A DNA stretch of 64,000 nt from Heterohyrax brucei (taxonomy: Eukaryota > Chordata > Mammalia > Hyracoidea > Procaviidae), in assembly GCA_028571685.1 (NCBI GenBank), contig CM053162.1, positions 69,862,351-69,926,350 on the forward strand. Direction: 5' to 3'. Shown here one piece after another: positions 44,691 through 56,819 of this stretch. Below the pieces are notes generated by a model. That model had not been told where the DNA came from, made no database searches, and worked only from the letters and a program-made list of their open reading frames with translations. How positions within the stretch are numbered: position 1 is the stretch's first letter; every line of letters begins with the position of its first letter. The translations under genes were made by a program, and so were the position numbers.

Positions 44691-44777
44691 CACTAAAAGT
44701 TCTAAAAAAGTAGTCTTGCCTATTCTTTCTCTTATTTACTCAACTGGTTAAAATACCATTTATTTGAAAAAAAATCT

Positions 44778-44926
44778 GACATCACTGACTAGATTTCTAC
44801 TCATGTCAACCCTATAAGGCAGAGTAGAACTGCCCCATAGGGTTTCCAAGGACTGGCTGGTGGATTTGAGCTACCAGTCTTTTGGTTAGGAGCCAGATTC
44901 CTAGCTACTATGCCACCCAGGATCCA
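44778..44926 (-). mobile_element. AfroSINE (short variant)
   Basis: Antisense: gtcaaccctataaggcagag, actgccccatagggtttcca, ggatttgagctaccagtctt and actatgccacccaggatcc. The tail is degraded. Confidence 0.82.
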
Positions 44927-45717
44927 CTGAGAACAATAAGCACAAAATCTCCGTGATTATTAGATTTTAAGATGACTATTTCATTGTAGTTGCAAGTAGT
45001 CAATCTGATAGAGCTAAACCAAAAGAGTTTTCATCAGTGAGCATATTCCACTTCCTTGAGAGACTGAAGCTCAATAATACTTCAATGGGATTATACCTTG
45101 AAAAATTTCAAATATACCCAACTCGTTCTGCTACACTTGAATCTCCACATTAAAGTGGTAGACCAAAAAATTTAAAGGAAAAAAGATTGCTAATGAGTTA
45201 TCTCCTAGTAAAACTTTTTTATTTCAGCAATAAAGAAATTTTACAAGCATCTAACAAAATAAACAAAGGTGTACATATATAAAATAACATCACTGATCTT
45301 TAAAAACAGAAAAATCTGGCTGGTCTCAACATCTTCCCTATAAAATTACAAGTTTTAAGGCAAGGGAAAAATATCTTCAGGGCTTTGAATCAGTGTTACT
45401 ATACTTAAACTCATTTTTGACAGCCTATAAGTTGTCAAGTAGCCAAAAATTATTAAAGATGTTGGCCATGTGAATAAAGTATTTGTAAATGTTATTACAT
45501 ATTTTATATAATAGAAGTGTCAAACTCTGTCACTGAGAAAAGAGAATGTATGTTTTTCTGGCAAGTATTCATGGAACTTTTATGAAAATGAACATTTATA
45601 AGCCCACAAATAAAATACAGTATATTCCCAAAAGTAAAGGTAGTATTGACCACATTCTCTAATTATAACCTGAGAAAAACAAAGTCTGAAAATTGCAAAA
45701 ATTAGAAAAACTCTGTG
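44927..45717. other. No gene recognised
   Basis: AT-rich sequence with no identified repeat, exon or RNA gene. Confidence 0.45.
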
Positions 45718-46053
45718 GCTTTGTCGTTGGTTGGCATTTGGTCAACTCTGTGCCCAGATGTACAACACAGAGAAATGCTGCATGGTTCTGCACTATCTTT
45801 GCAATGATTAGCATGATCGAGCCCATTGTTTCAGCTGCTGTGCACTCTGAATTTCTTCCAGCCTGGGGGAGTCACTGGACTAGAACTGTTATAATACATA
45901 GAATTTTCCTGGCTAATTTTTAACAGTCAATGGCCAGCCCTTTCTTTGTCTGGAAGCTATGCTGAAAACTGGTCCCCCGTGAGCAGCCCTGCTGGTACTT
46001 GAAATACGAGTGGCACAGCTTCCAGCATCGTAGCGACACACAAGCCACCAAAG
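45718..46053 (-). mobile_element. ORF-less RTE derivative (5'UTR joined to 3' end)
   Basis: Antisense order: RTE 3' end (gttggttggcatttggtcaa, tgctgcatggttctgcacta, gagcccattgtttcagctgc) fused at about 45840-45850 to RTE 5'UTR (gaatttcttccagcctgggg, ttcctggctaatttttaaca, ttgtctggaagctatgctga, gtggcacagcttccagcatc). No coding region lies between. It keeps more 3' sequence than the 42555 copy, so the deletion points differ. Confidence 0.68.
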
Positions 46054-46074
46054 TATGACAAATAACATAGGACG

Positions 46075-46242
46075 AAAACCGAAACACAAACCCACTGCTG
46101 TCGGGTCAGGTCTGACACACAGCAACCTGAGAGGTCAGAGTTAGAACCACGCCATAGAGTTTCCAAAGACTGCCTGGCAAATCTGAACTGCAGACCTTCC
46201 CATTAGCAGACATAACACTTAACCCACGATGCCACCAGCATT
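46075..46242 (-). mobile_element. AfroSINE (short variant)
   Basis: Antisense: ccgaaacacaaacccactgc, gtcaggtctgacacacagca, cacgccatagagtttccaaa, atctgaactgcagaccttcc and cacgatgccaccagcattgg. Confidence 0.82.
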
Positions 46243-46603
46243 GGTGGGGATAAAAACTCTACTACAGTCAAAATTTAAAACATCTAAAAATATTGATAAC
46301 AAAACACCCTACATGAAAAAAATCATGATATAAACACTTCTCAGATGAAAATTCTCAGCTTGAATACTTGTATACCCAAACAATAAATTACACATGTATA
46401 CAACTCCAGAAGTTAGAGAAGGAACCATCAAAGGAACTCCAAGTACCACTTCAGGCTGAGTGATGGAAACTCAGAGAGATAATGTCTGGGGAAAGGACAT
46501 CGCTCTAGAGAGGGAAACCGACAGAAGAGAGTACCCGAGAAGAGGTTTTGGTAGGGATTTTAAAGAAGAATGTGCTTATGCAAGGAGTGACCTGGAAGGC
46601 ATG
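46243..46603. other. No gene recognised
   Basis: Unassigned A-rich sequence between a SINE and an LTR. Confidence 0.45.
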
Positions 46604-47102
46604 TGTCAGATAATGAGTTGTGTTCCCCCCAAAATCTGTGTAGCAATTTGTCTAGGCCATGATTTCTGGTACTGTGTTCTGCTCCTCCCTGTTGTAAACC
46701 CTAATGCTAGGACGCTAATTAGGGTGGACGGGCTGTAGTTGTGTTGGTGGGACAGCGCTAAGCATCTGAGATTCTACTGTGCCTCAAGGTAGCCTCTTCA
46801 GGAGTAGAGGAGAGAAGCTAGCTGAGAGATTTGGGAGAACTCACACGACCAAGAAGCTGTCCTGGGAGCTGAGCACGTCCTCTGGAGTAGACCTAGGGTC
46901 CTGTGTCTCAGAAGCTTCCAGAAGTTCAGGGAAAGATTGAGGACAAGGACCTTTCTCCAGGTCAGCAGAGAAAGCCGTCCGCTGGAGTTGACACCCTGAA
47001 TTTGGACTTTTAGCCTACTGGACTGTGACAAAATAAAATTTCTCTTTTTAAAGCCACCCCCTTCTGATATTCTTGTTAAAGCAGTGCTAGGTAACCAAGA
47101 CG
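46604..47102 (+). mobile_element. MaLR (MLT1-like) LTR, diverged
   Basis: The start region tgagttgtgttccccccaaa and the end (tactggactgtgacaaaata, taaagccacccccttctgat, gctaggtaaccaagac) follow the same LTR pattern as 1571 and 35624. The flanks gcatg (46599-46603) and gcaag (47103-47107) differ at one base, so the target duplication is only suggestive. Confidence 0.72.
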
Positions 47103-47726
47103 GCAAGTGCAGTACGATGAGGAGCTAACAGGGACGCCGCCAGGACTGCTTTCTTGAAAAGCATCCACCCTCAGGAGCTTTCCTTCCGGGACTTGGGAAA
47201 CTCTGTAACCATTAATGACTTTAACTATCCTACTTATTTTCATTTCTTTAATTGTTCTATTTTTTTTTGAAAAAAGAAACTGTGTGTGTGTATGTGTGTC
47301 TGCGTCTGCATCTGCATCTGTGTGAACACACATGGTCTCACAAAGCACTCAGACAGAGAATGAATCGATAAGGTACCAAAAAGCAAGGGAAGGCATGCTC
47401 CATCCAGATTCCAGTCTCACTAGTTCCAGGGATGAAGAACAGCCTTTGTTTTTAGGCGCATCTGCCCTGAATACAACCGAATTCAGAAGCTGCGTCTGAC
47501 GAGCCACGTGGCTCAGGGGACCAACCAGAAGAAAACTCGTAACTTCAAGGAGTGAGGCTGAGCATACAAAAACAGACGGTAAGACTGACTCGACGGCACT
47601 TGGCTTTGGCAAGACAGAGTCCTGCAACCCCAGATGTGCAATGTATGTTCGGTTTGGGGAGATGGATATATATTGACTTTCTTCTGTTTCTTTAATGCCT
47701 ACTTAACTGTAAGGCTAAAATCAAAA
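47103..47726. other. No gene; short TG-rich simple repeat
   Basis: 47278-47335 is tgtgtgtgtatgtgtgtctg followed by ctgcatctgcatctgtg steps. The rest is unassigned. Confidence 0.5.
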
Positions 47727-47883
47727 CAAAACTCACAGCCGTCAGGTTGATTCCAACTCACAGTGACCTTGTAGGACAGAGCAGAACCACTCCATAGGGT
47801 TTCCAAGGAGAAGCTTGTGAATTTGAACTGCTGTGCTTTTGAGTAACAGTCATAGATTTTCACCACTATGCAACCAGGGCTCC
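47727..47883 (-). mobile_element. AfroSINE (short variant)
   Basis: Antisense: caaaacaaaactcacagccg, gaccttgtaggacagagcag, gggtttccaaggagaagctt, atttgaactgctgtgctttt and gcaaccagggctcc. Confidence 0.85.
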
Positions 47884-47957
47884 AACTACAAGCTAAAGAA
47901 CTAAGGAGTTAGGTCGATCTCACCCTTTGTTGTACCCCTAGGACTCAACACAAAGCA

Positions 47958-48116
47958 CAGATCACAACCCATTGCCGTCAAATAGATTCTGGCTCATAGA
48001 GACCCTTTAGTAGAGAGTAGCACTGTCTCACGTGGTTCCCCAGGAACAGCTGGTGATTTCCAACTGCTGACCTTTCGGTTAGCAGCCAAGCATATAACCA
48101 CTTCACCACCTGTGTT
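47958..48116 (-). mobile_element. AfroSINE (short variant)
   Basis: Antisense: cacaacccattgccgtcaaa, agagaccctttagtagagag, ccaactgctgacctttcggt and ccacttcaccacctgtgttc. Confidence 0.82.
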
Positions 48117-48173
48117 CTAAACATAGTCCAGGAGAACTGAGAGTTTCTTTCCCCACTGGTGACCAAATCAGTG

Positions 48174-48206
48174 CAGCCAAGCCAAGTGCCGTCGAGTCGG
48201 AAGGCA
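48174..48206 (-). mobile_element. Tail-only SINE fragment
   Basis: Only ccaagccaagtgccgtcgag plus tcgg of the antisense SINE tail is present. Same tail variant as 56629 and 58984. Confidence 0.6.
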
Positions 48207-48634
48207 GAAATTTTCAAGCCCTGACTATGAAGTCAAGCAGAACGTTAAGTGTGAAGCCAGAACGAGTTAATCTAGTTCCTCCTATGATGTACCCTGAGAA
48301 ATTCGAAAGACATCGGAGGCCTGACCCAATTCCCTAGTCTTTCTTCAAATGAATGACAGAGCGGAAGACGACTGAGTGTGGCCAGGCAGTGACAGAAGGC
48401 AGTAGCTGTTAGCACGCCTGCCACGGCAGCTCCCAGGAGAAGAGTGCTGACTAAGACAAAGTCTTTGTGATCAAGGACCAGGCAAAGGAAAGACCATGCT
48501 GCTTTGACCAGGAGGTACCAGTAATGAGGCTTCTCCTTGAATACTGTGCACAGCGCAACAAAACAAGACACTGGGTTCATTTACCTTTGAAAGACAACAA
48601 AAGGTACATACTGGCTTGTAATCCCTTGGGGTTT
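48207..48634. other. No gene recognised
   Basis: Minus frames of about 100 codons (48272-48580) overlap a plus frame and show no domain. Confidence 0.45.
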
Positions 48635-48812
48635 GGTAAAGTAGGGTGTCAATGAAAAGAGGAAGACTCAACAAGACGGATTGACACAGTGACTGCAACA
48701 ACGGGTTTAAGCATAAAAATGACTGTGGGCATGGCACAGAACCAGGCAGTGTTTCATTCTGTTCTGCATCAGGTTGCTTTAAGTCAGAAGCAACTCAAAG
48801 CAGCTAGCCAAA
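48635..48812 (+). mobile_element. RTE LINE 3' end fragment
   Basis: aaaagaggaagactcaacaa, gattgacacagtgactgcaa, gggcatggcacagaaccagg, ctgcatcaggttgctttaag: the last RTE coding and 3' tail region. The final part (caactcaaagcagctagcc) has decayed. Confidence 0.75.
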
Positions 48813-50137
48813 ACACTAATCCCTCGAAGGCCTTAACTGGAGTTGATACCAGGGTAAACAGTTCATGGCTTGTTGGAACAGTTCAAGTTTACAATTGCTA
48901 TTCCAGTATAATTATCAATTGTGTCTCCATTCACTCTGACAAAAATGTCTCAATTTAGAAAATAAATCTTACAACCATCCTATCTAAAAAACTTCAAGAA
49001 GGTCAAAACTGCAAAGCTACAGTGCAAGGGAGTTTAGAAGTCTCCCAAGGTGCCTGTATTTGGTTTTCAGTCTTGTTCAGTGCCGGCGTTTTAAACTGGG
49101 ATATGAACAATCCTTCCTGAGTTAAGGAAGCATAGTGGCTGTTCTCCTTAAGAACTGCTCTGCTATTTATTTTTTGGGTTAATTATCCAGCCCCTAAAAT
49201 AGGAATCTCCTCTGTGTGTTCTCCTGTCAACAACCCTGAAGTCATCTGAAGCAGGAATGACACTGCCTTAGTCCATTTAGCCCTCTATCCTTTGGAATTA
49301 TTTTCTGGTGGATGCTATCACAGATAATAATGCTGAAATAACATGAAAGGGAAATTACACCCATCTCAGGAATCAACCGCTTTGGACCCAAGCTAGATTT
49401 GGCTCTAGGTGAGCAGGAGGTGAGTCTCTTTCTCCACCTACCTTTAGGGACTGACGTGCGACCTGAGCTGGACCGGCAGTAACGCTCCAACCACTCACTG
49501 GCTAAGAAACTGACTCAGAGGTAGCCAGGTGACCAGAAAGGTTAACCAGGATGTTACCCATCTTTAGCTATGTTGGAAAAGGAAGTTCATTTTCTAAACA
49601 GAGCCAAGGTGGAAAAACAAGAATCTTAGGCTGATTCTATACGCATTGCTACATGGAAAGTGTATGCTTACAAATGTATTCAAGGAAATACAAGAGAAGG
49701 CAGGAACTAGAGAAACTTCTGACAATGTTACCGGAGTCCCTTGATTTAGCTTGCCTATGTAAAAACCTATCACTCCAACTGCTGCTGGTCATGTGGCCCA
49801 ATCCTTTCTTTTTCTTATATTATTCTAAGTCTGCTTCCTATCATTTACGAATAGTTAAGCATTGCCTTGGATACCTGGTAGATTTTTCTTAATGCAGTTC
49901 TGCTCATTATATAGTTAATAAAATTCCTCTTGGATTCTAGCTTTAGTTTGACTGTTGGCTTTACGATTCTTTTGGCTACCATTGCTGATTTGGGTTTGTT
50001 TTCCATTTTATCTTTGTGATTAGGCTAGTGGGGGACGAACAGAAATGGAAAGGGAGAGAGCACTGGCTTGATGATATCCTGAACTGGAGATGCTCTGTCT
50101 CCAGTGGCAGTTCTCTGTGTCAGTGTAGTCATTTCCA
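48813..50137. other. No gene recognised
   Basis: 1.3 kb without an identified repeat. A 79-codon plus frame (49653-49892) and an 82-codon minus frame (49242-49490) have no domain signature. Confidence 0.45.
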
Positions 50138-50322
50138 GGCCCGGCAGTACCGTGGTTAAGCACTCGGTTGACAGCGGCTCTGGGTGAGAAAGCTGTGGCA
50201 GCCTGCTCCCATAAAGGCTTACAGCCCTGGAAACCCCTACGGGCAGCTCTACTTTATCATGCAGGGTCTTTGTGAGTCGGAATTGACTCAACAGCAATGG
50301 TTTTGTTTTTGTTTTTGTTTTT
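50138..50322 (+). mobile_element. AfroSINE (long variant)
   Basis: cccggcagtaccgtggttaa (A box), an altered B-box side, extra segment gcagcctgctcccataaagg, ggaaacccctacgggcagct, gtgagtcggaattgactcaa and a clean (TTTTTG)n tail. Confidence 0.85.
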
Positions 50323-50934
50323 ATGTGATGCACTATAAATCACACACCACTGATATTTCTGACTCAAATGATTAACAGCATTTAACCAAGCCTCCTTACA
50401 TAACTTCCAGTGAAATTTCAACCTCATGGAGAAAAATAAATCAGATGAATCCTGCACATGGCACGTTCTATAAGGAAACTGATCTGGACTCTTCAAAAAG
50501 TCAGTATCGGAATGAAAAAGAAGAGGGTAGAAGAGGGTGAAGTGACACAAAAACTGAACACGACTCTAAAATGTTAGTTCACACTTGTTTGGAGGGGAAG
50601 CTGTAAGATACTCCGTAAAGGGATGCAGACGTTTGAGTGCGAACTTGATATCAGGTGATGAGGGTGACTGTACAGCAATCAAGAATTTGTTCTAATTGTG
50701 AAAGGGAAGACTGGACAATAATTTGACAAGTTCTTTTAAAGAGTATTATTTCTTACTGAGGAGGTAAACAGAACAACAGATGAGAAGAAGCGAGAGAAAT
50801 GTGGGTACCAAGGCTTTCCAGAACCAAGTGGAATGAAAAAAGTGATTGAGTCTGGCACCGATTTAGAGAACCCGTGCCAGAGACGGAAGCGACAACAGGA
50901 TCCCTGTCACCAAAGACGCTGCTTTCACTGATGG
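50323..50934. other. No gene recognised
   Basis: Unassigned sequence; only short minus-strand frames overlapping the SINE. Confidence 0.45.
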
Positions 50935-51280
50935 TCAGACTGAGGTGCACAGCAGCACCCCTCACAACAGCCAGAAGGTAGTAGAAACAACCAGGATACA
51001 TATCAGTGGGTAGATGGATAAACAAACGGCGATATAGGCACACATTCAAATATCATTCAGTCACAAAAAGGAACAGAGTTCTGATATAACCTACCACATG
51101 GGTGACTCGCAGGAACTTTGTGTTAAAGAAAAGAAGCCAAGCAGAAAAAGTCATAGATTTCACGATTCTACCTCTTCATCTATTTGTGTGAAATATCTAC
51201 CACAGGCAAATACGTAGAAACAGACTGTCAGTCACCAGGGGCTGTGACTTGGGGCCAGGGATGGGATGTAACTATCAATG
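50935..51280 (+). mobile_element. Old L1 (L1M-type) 3' region
   Basis: cacccctcacaacagccaga, gtgggtagatggataaacaa, caaatatcattcagtcacaa, gaaacagactgtcagtcacc and aggggctgtgacttggggcc form the standard order at the end of L1 ORF2 and its 3'UTR. Highly diverged. Confidence 0.75.
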
Positions 51281-51284
51281 GTGA

Positions 51285-51385
51285 CTTAACTGAGCTGAAA
51301 TGACTTCTCCAAGGACAGGGCACGTTCCTGACAGACCCAGAGATAGAACCAGGTGCATCTCCGGACTCCCATTAAACCAGGCAGC
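51285..51385 (+). mobile_element. MIR SINE fragment
   Basis: taactgagctgaaatgactt, ctccaaggacagggcacgtt, gatagaaccaggtgcatctc, ggactcccattaaac follows the MIR core and 3' part. Confidence 0.55.
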
Positions 51386-52727
51386 AGAGCCTTGGTCACC
51401 TGGCCAAACAGTTTAAACTTGATCCGATAAGACACACAATACCAATTTATATTTTTGAGAAAGTGAGAGAGATTTTACGATGAGCTGTTTATATGACTTG
51501 GTTTACTATTGATTATTTGTTACCCTCTGGGAGGTTCAGGGTCCTCAGCCGTCAACAAAAAACAGCCTACGCTCCTCAGCTGCTGAGGGGAACAAACACG
51601 TAACTCACATGAGTTCCAAGGACAGTGTCCGACACTTGGAGGGACCTCGGTTTCTTTCCGGGCTGCTGCGACACAGAGCTGCCAGCAGCACGTGCAGGGC
51701 TATTGCCTACTGACCTCCCGCAGAGAAGCCTCATCTTCCCACAAGGCAAAAACATGGACCATGTATTCTTGGTGATAAGCACTAAACAAGTGGTTAATGA
51801 TCATTTATTGACTAGTTTCTATCACGTGCTTTTTAATTATCAATTTTGTGCTAATGGATTCTGCTCCTATCACATGAGGTCACTCACTTTGACTTTCCAG
51901 CCTATTTGTGGGTTCCCTCCACATCTACTCATTCACAAAGCACAGAAGAGGCAAGAGATAATGCCTTATGAACAATAAGGCATCAGCTTTGTGTTCATCT
52001 TATTATGGCTCAACACTACTTTCTATCTTTTCTTTTCTCGTAGTCTTACTAATCCAGGGTTGTGGAACAATGTTCCCCAAATCTTTGTGTTCCTTCAATC
52101 AACTGCTGAGAGAAAAATTTCACATGAGTCTTGATTCTTTTTCAGTCTGTCCTTCCTTCCAATATTTCCTCCATTTAGATCTAAGAAGAAAATCAGTACA
52201 CCCTGAGTTGTTCTGTGTTATTAAAAGTTGTAACCTATGTCCCCAAAGGAATGTACTCTCATCCCGCTTTGTGCACCTCTTTTTCCAAACCAATCATCTT
52301 AAGAAAGCAATCAGCTCAATGTCACAAATCTGTTATAAACTTAAGTACAATCCTCAATTCAGGAAGGCCAAGGATGCAGAGGGAGTCACTTCACTCAAGA
52401 TCAGACAGTCTAAAAGCAGACTCCAAAGATTAATAATTCCAGAACAGTACATGAAGGACTCAAATAAAGGTAGGTCAAAGCTAACCCAAAGAATGTCAAC
52501 TCTGCTCAGAAGAGGCAGTTCTAATGGACTTGGATGGGTTTAAGAAAATAAGAAGTTTGGAAATGAATCCCACAGCCATGTGAACCTCTAAAGCAAGTGG
52601 TGAGGTTGGAGTGCAAACAAATGGTGTAGGAAGGAGCAATGGGTACATCAGAAGGAATGTGTGCACGCAGGAAGGTGAAACGGCAAAGGGTGGGAGGTCA
52701 CCAGAGTATGATTTCCACGTAATACAT
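51386..52727. other. Unassigned; contains the longest frame of the window
   Basis: 51968-52543 on the plus strand is open for 191 codons. The product begins MNNKASALCSSYYGSTLLSI with a hydrophobic stretch (residues 14-35) and ends basic (SNKGRSKLTQRMSTLLRRG). I recognise no domain. A donor-like aaaggtaggt lies inside it at about 52466. Base composition is like its surroundings. Probably a chance frame, but worth a homology search. Confidence 0.3.
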
Positions 52728-52812
52728 GCTTCATGAAGTGACTGTGAGAATCAATGTCAAAGCAAGGTTAATCAATGCCGAGCACTTGGTAAACAAGCAA
52801 CAAATGCTAAAA
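52728..52812 (+). mobile_element. MIR SINE 3' end (possible)
   Basis: gtgactgtgagaatcaatgt, gccgagcacttggtaaacaa and gcaacaaatgctaa resemble the MIR/L2-type 3' end (family pattern: agcacttagtaagtgctcaataaatg). Confidence 0.5.
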
Positions 52813-52822
52813 ATAAAAATTA

Positions 52823-52980
52823 AAATTGCCATCAGGTTGACTCTGACTCACAGTGACCTACAGGACACAACAGAATGGCCCCATAGAGTTCCCAAGGAGC
52901 AGCTGGTAGATTCAAAATGCAACCTTTTGGTTAGCGGCTAAGTTCTTAGCCACTGAGCCATTAGGGATTCTGTTAACCAC
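52823..52980 (-). mobile_element. AfroSINE (short variant)
   Basis: Antisense: attgccatcaggttgactct, gtgacctacaggacacaaca, gccccatagagttcccaagg, gattcaaaatgcaacctttt and cactgagccattagggattc. Confidence 0.85.
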
Positions 52981-53060
52981 TGTACCACAAAGCTTACCCA
53001 CAGGTATTTTATTATCTGTGCACTCCTAATACCTCAAGCCATCAAATAACGACACTGTGT

Positions 53061-53216
53061 AGGTACTCACAGCCGTGGAGTCAATTCCCACTCATAGCAC
53101 CCCTGTAGACAGAGTAGAACTGCCCCATAGAGTTTCCAAGGAGCACCTGGCAGATGTGAACTGCCGACCTTTTGGTGAGCAGACGTAGCACTTAACTACT
53201 ATGCCATCAGGGTTAG
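53061..53216 (-). mobile_element. AfroSINE (short variant), well preserved
   Basis: Antisense: cacagccgtggagtcaattc, gcacccctgtagacagagta, aactgccccatagagtttcc, gatgtgaactgccgacctt and actatgccatcagggttag. Confidence 0.88.
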
Positions 53217-53385
53217 TGGTATTAAAATAACCGTTTCTTTAATAACAGCATGTTATGTACCCCCAAAAAGGACATTTCTTAACATTTGCCTAAGTATGTG
53301 ACTTTTAAGCAATGAATCGCACTTTAACATATTTTGATGACATATAAACATATACAGACACATATATGCAATATACTATGAAGAG

Positions 53386-53765
53386 AATTAGCTATTGGTG
53401 ATTGGAAGGCAAATGCTGGAAACAAAGGAGGAGAATCAGTAGTTAGAAAATATGGCCTTGGCGATAGACGTGATGCAGAGATCACAGAAGAGAACTGTGC
53501 AAGACCAGCAGCTTCCTCCTTGTAAATATACTGTTTCAGCAACATAAACGGGGCCCACACACATGCAATCAAGGACATTATGACTGTTGACATAAAGTAA
53601 CTGAGACGGTAAGGGAGACCTGTGGTGAGAGAATGGACACACTCGCCACCACGGTGGGCTGCAACAAGCCGGCAATCGGGGGCAGGACACAGGACTCAGT
53701 GACGCTTCGCTCTAGTGAAAAGAAGGGTACTGCGGGCCAGAGTCGACTCAACGACAGCTGTCTAT
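53386..53765 (+). mobile_element. RTE LINE derivative with central deletion
   Basis: The first part (gattggaaggcaaatgctgg, gaaaatatggccttggcgat, agcaacataaacggggccca) is RTE endonuclease DNA. The second part decays into the RTE 3' end (tgggctgcaacaagccggca, agagtcgactcaacgacagc). The reverse transcriptase is absent, so the copy is non-autonomous. Confidence 0.68.
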
Positions 53766-55739
53766 TTGTGTAAAATATACATGTGCAATATGTATAATAT
53801 TTAATGTAGTTAATGTCTATTTTGTTGTATGCTATAAGTTATGATGTTATATATATCATGGTAGGATGCTATCCGTAAATGATATCAAACTGTATTCTTC
53901 TGCAACATGATCTTTTTGAATCCAGTATTTTGTTTTTAAGATTCATTCTCGTCAATAAACATCCTCAAACTCATTCATTTTAATGAAGTTTACTATTCAA
54001 CTATACAAACATAGCTGATAGGGGCTCCGGCTCTATTGTTAATGATTTTTTTTTTATCGTACCGTGCAGTGTAAATGCAGGTATTAACTGTATTATTCAT
54101 TATACCTTTAAGTGGAAAACACTGCCTAATCAGGCTAAAAGAAAAATCATCAATTATCCAACATCTCATTTCATTCTGTCCTCCAGAGACAAAATCATAT
54201 ACTGGGCTACATTGTTTTAGCATCCCCTTAGCAATCTCTGGCTTATCTTTGAAGGCATCCCCTTAAAACAGTGCCATATGCTGCCAACCTCCTTAGAGCT
54301 GAGTCACCAGAGTGCCACTTGATCTCTGACAGAAGAGCATGGAAGAGAGAGAAATAAAGTAAACAAAGCTGCCAATGAAACAGATAGATTGAATCCTATG
54401 ATGAAACCTTTTTTATTCAAGCTGGTTAGAGTCTCTTTTTCCTTTTTCAGTTTAGGTAACCTTTTGGTCCGTTTGCATTTATCTATCAGGAAGATGTTTA
54501 ATTCTCTTAAATTGACTTTTAAGAAAGATCTGTAAAGAAAACAAAGGCAGTGCCATAATACTGAGATTTAAACAATGTTCTTAAGATCACGGAAACACCT
54601 CTTGTGTATTGAAAGGCTCTTTGTAAGATTAGATTCATCAGAAGACAGAACCATATTTGCGATCTTTCAAGCCAAGTAACTTGAAAACCATGACAGAGGG
54701 AAAGAAAAGAGAGCGAGGAGTCTGAGGGTATTTAACAATGCTCCCCTGAACTGGACTGCCTCCTGACATACGTATCTGCTTACCTCTCATGCAGGACCTA
54801 GTATGGTGTGTGTGTTTTCAGTTGTTATTTGCCTGATTATTGCTATACTTTTGCTTTGCTTTCTCAGTTCATCCCACAATTAAACAGTTGTCATCTCGAT
54901 TTCATTTACATGGTGATCTACATCTTGCTAGAAGCTTCTGGATTCCTATCTTTAACTTTCTTCCTTGTTTACTGCTAGTGGCAGACCAACAATTCTTTCT
55001 TTATCCACCCAGAGGGACAATTTCCTCCCTTGCTCTGGTTACCTAGTTAATGTGAATTTCCAAGAGCAGGAAAGGAAGAGTTCTTCTCTTTGAATTCCTT
55101 ATTAACAGAATTTCATATCAGAGTCACATCTCAGTGTGATCAAATTTTCTGTAAGGCTTTTACAGACCACATTTTCCAAATGTTCCCGAGAGTGTTTTAT
55201 GAGTACTGAACTGCACCGACAGACCGAACGGCTTTCTGCGAGTCCCTGTGTGTGCATCGGTGTGTGGGTAAGAGCTAAATATTTATGTTTATGCTTTGAA
55301 GACAAGTCCCAGTGTATCAGAGAACAAACTCCTAACAATTACAACAAATTTATTTTAGTGGTTGTAAGTCATAATCTCTTCCTTTCCTCCGGTGATGACG
55401 GAGTACGTTCTGCGGAGCACTAACAATTTCCCAGCTCATCTGCAGGCTTGTTTACGTCCCAAGGCAATGTGCATGCAATGCAGATGTCTTTTCTTTGTAG
55501 GATTTAATAATTTACTCATCATGTTTAATCAAAACGAGACACTACCTCAATGGGATAGCATCACAAACGGCGCTGGTCTTCCTGTTCACTGTGACAAGCT
55601 TTTTTTTTAATGCCTCGAGGAAGTAGATGCAGTAGACAGAATCTGAGGAGCACCATCTTAAATCATGGTGTTTTGTCCAAAATTACAAGTCAGGAAATGA
55701 TAAACACTCAAAGATGGGAAGCTTGATTTTTGGCAGTAG
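53766..55739. other. About 2 kb with no recognised gene or repeat
   Basis: AT-rich start (53770-54080), then mixed unique sequence. Frames of 60-95 codons show no domain. 55220-55265 has a few CpGs. This is one of the longer repeat-poor blocks, so conserved non-coding elements could be present but cannot be seen from one sequence. Confidence 0.4.
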
Positions 55740-55945
55740 CCATCAAAAAGTCCTCAGTGATGCATATCCTTTCACCTAGCAATTTCATTCTTAGAAATTT
55801 ATTCTAAGGATCTAATCCAAGATACACAGAAATACAACTCTGGGGTTGTTCATCACAGCCCTCTTCACAGAAGCAAAGAATTGGAAGCAAACTAATGTCC
55901 AAAATAAGACTCTCAGTAAAATGATAGTGCTGATACAGCTGCATA
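55740..55945 (+). mobile_element. Old L1 (L1M-type) fragment
   Basis: tcctttcacctagcaatttc, gaaatttattctaaggatct, ttgttcatcacagccctctt, aagcaaagaattggaagcaa: the typical run near the end of L1 ORF2. Confidence 0.65.
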
Positions 55946-56628
55946 AGAACTCACCCCACCCCACCCCCATGTGAGATTATATAAACATATTTAAGAGTAA
56001 ATGGAAATGGACATATTTGTCAGTATCCATCATTTTTTCTTCTCTTGAATTGGAATCTTGATTTTATTGGGATGGAAAGAAGACCAGCTAAATACTAAAA
56101 GGGCTTACAAAGAAAATGTAAGTAAACATCGGTCGGTAAGCTTCCAGGATAGATTTTTTTTTTTTTAAGAAGATTCATCAACTGATGCTCCTTTATGTGC
56201 CTTGCTCATCCTCTAATTCCAACCTGGAAAGCTGATATCCTGGCAGGAGCTACAGCAGCCCTTTTGTGATCTCAAGAACAGAAGCCAGAGAGTAAACAAA
56301 AGGAAAGTGGATGCCCGAGTTCCTGAGAGTCTGTGGAGCCATCACTCCAAGCATGAGTTATCTACCTTTAAAATCCTTAACGAGAGAGAACAATCTCTTA
56401 ATTGTGACTACTACTATGTCTCTGTGACTGTGTACTGGTACAACTGACCCCCCCAGACGAATACATGCACATACATACACACACACTAAATATCCTCCTA
56501 GATACATGGTAAGATTTCTATGAAAATATTAAGTGCTTAATGCGATTGCTTTCATTTTATAGTTTTGTGATTTTTTTTTATAGTTTTTGACTGTATGGTA
56601 AATACCAGTGGAAAGCTATTATATTTAC
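55946..56628. other. No gene; simple tracts
   Basis: Short cacccca run (55950-55970), a T tract (56153-56167) and cacatacatacacacac (56468-56486). No gene recognised. Confidence 0.5.
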
Positions 56629-56676
56629 GCCAAACCAAGTGCCATCGAGTCAGATCCGACTCATGGCAACCCTAAA
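56629..56676 (-). mobile_element. Tail-only SINE fragment
   Basis: Antisense tail ccaaaccaagtgccatcgag plus tcagatccgactcatggcaa, then no further SINE sequence. Confidence 0.7.
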
Positions 56677-56819
56677 GATAAAATACAGTAAATTCAATAA
56701 TAAATATAATAAATTCAAGATAAGAGAAGTCCTTTACATGTTCTTACTTACATTATCAAAGAAATCAGGAAAAAAAAAAAAAACAGGAGCAATCTTGATC
56801 AGTACTCAGAAGTCTGATT

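Noticed and set aside
47278-47335. TG/CTGCAT tract as a regulatory array
   Set aside because: It is an ordinary interrupted microsatellite with no accompanying motif.
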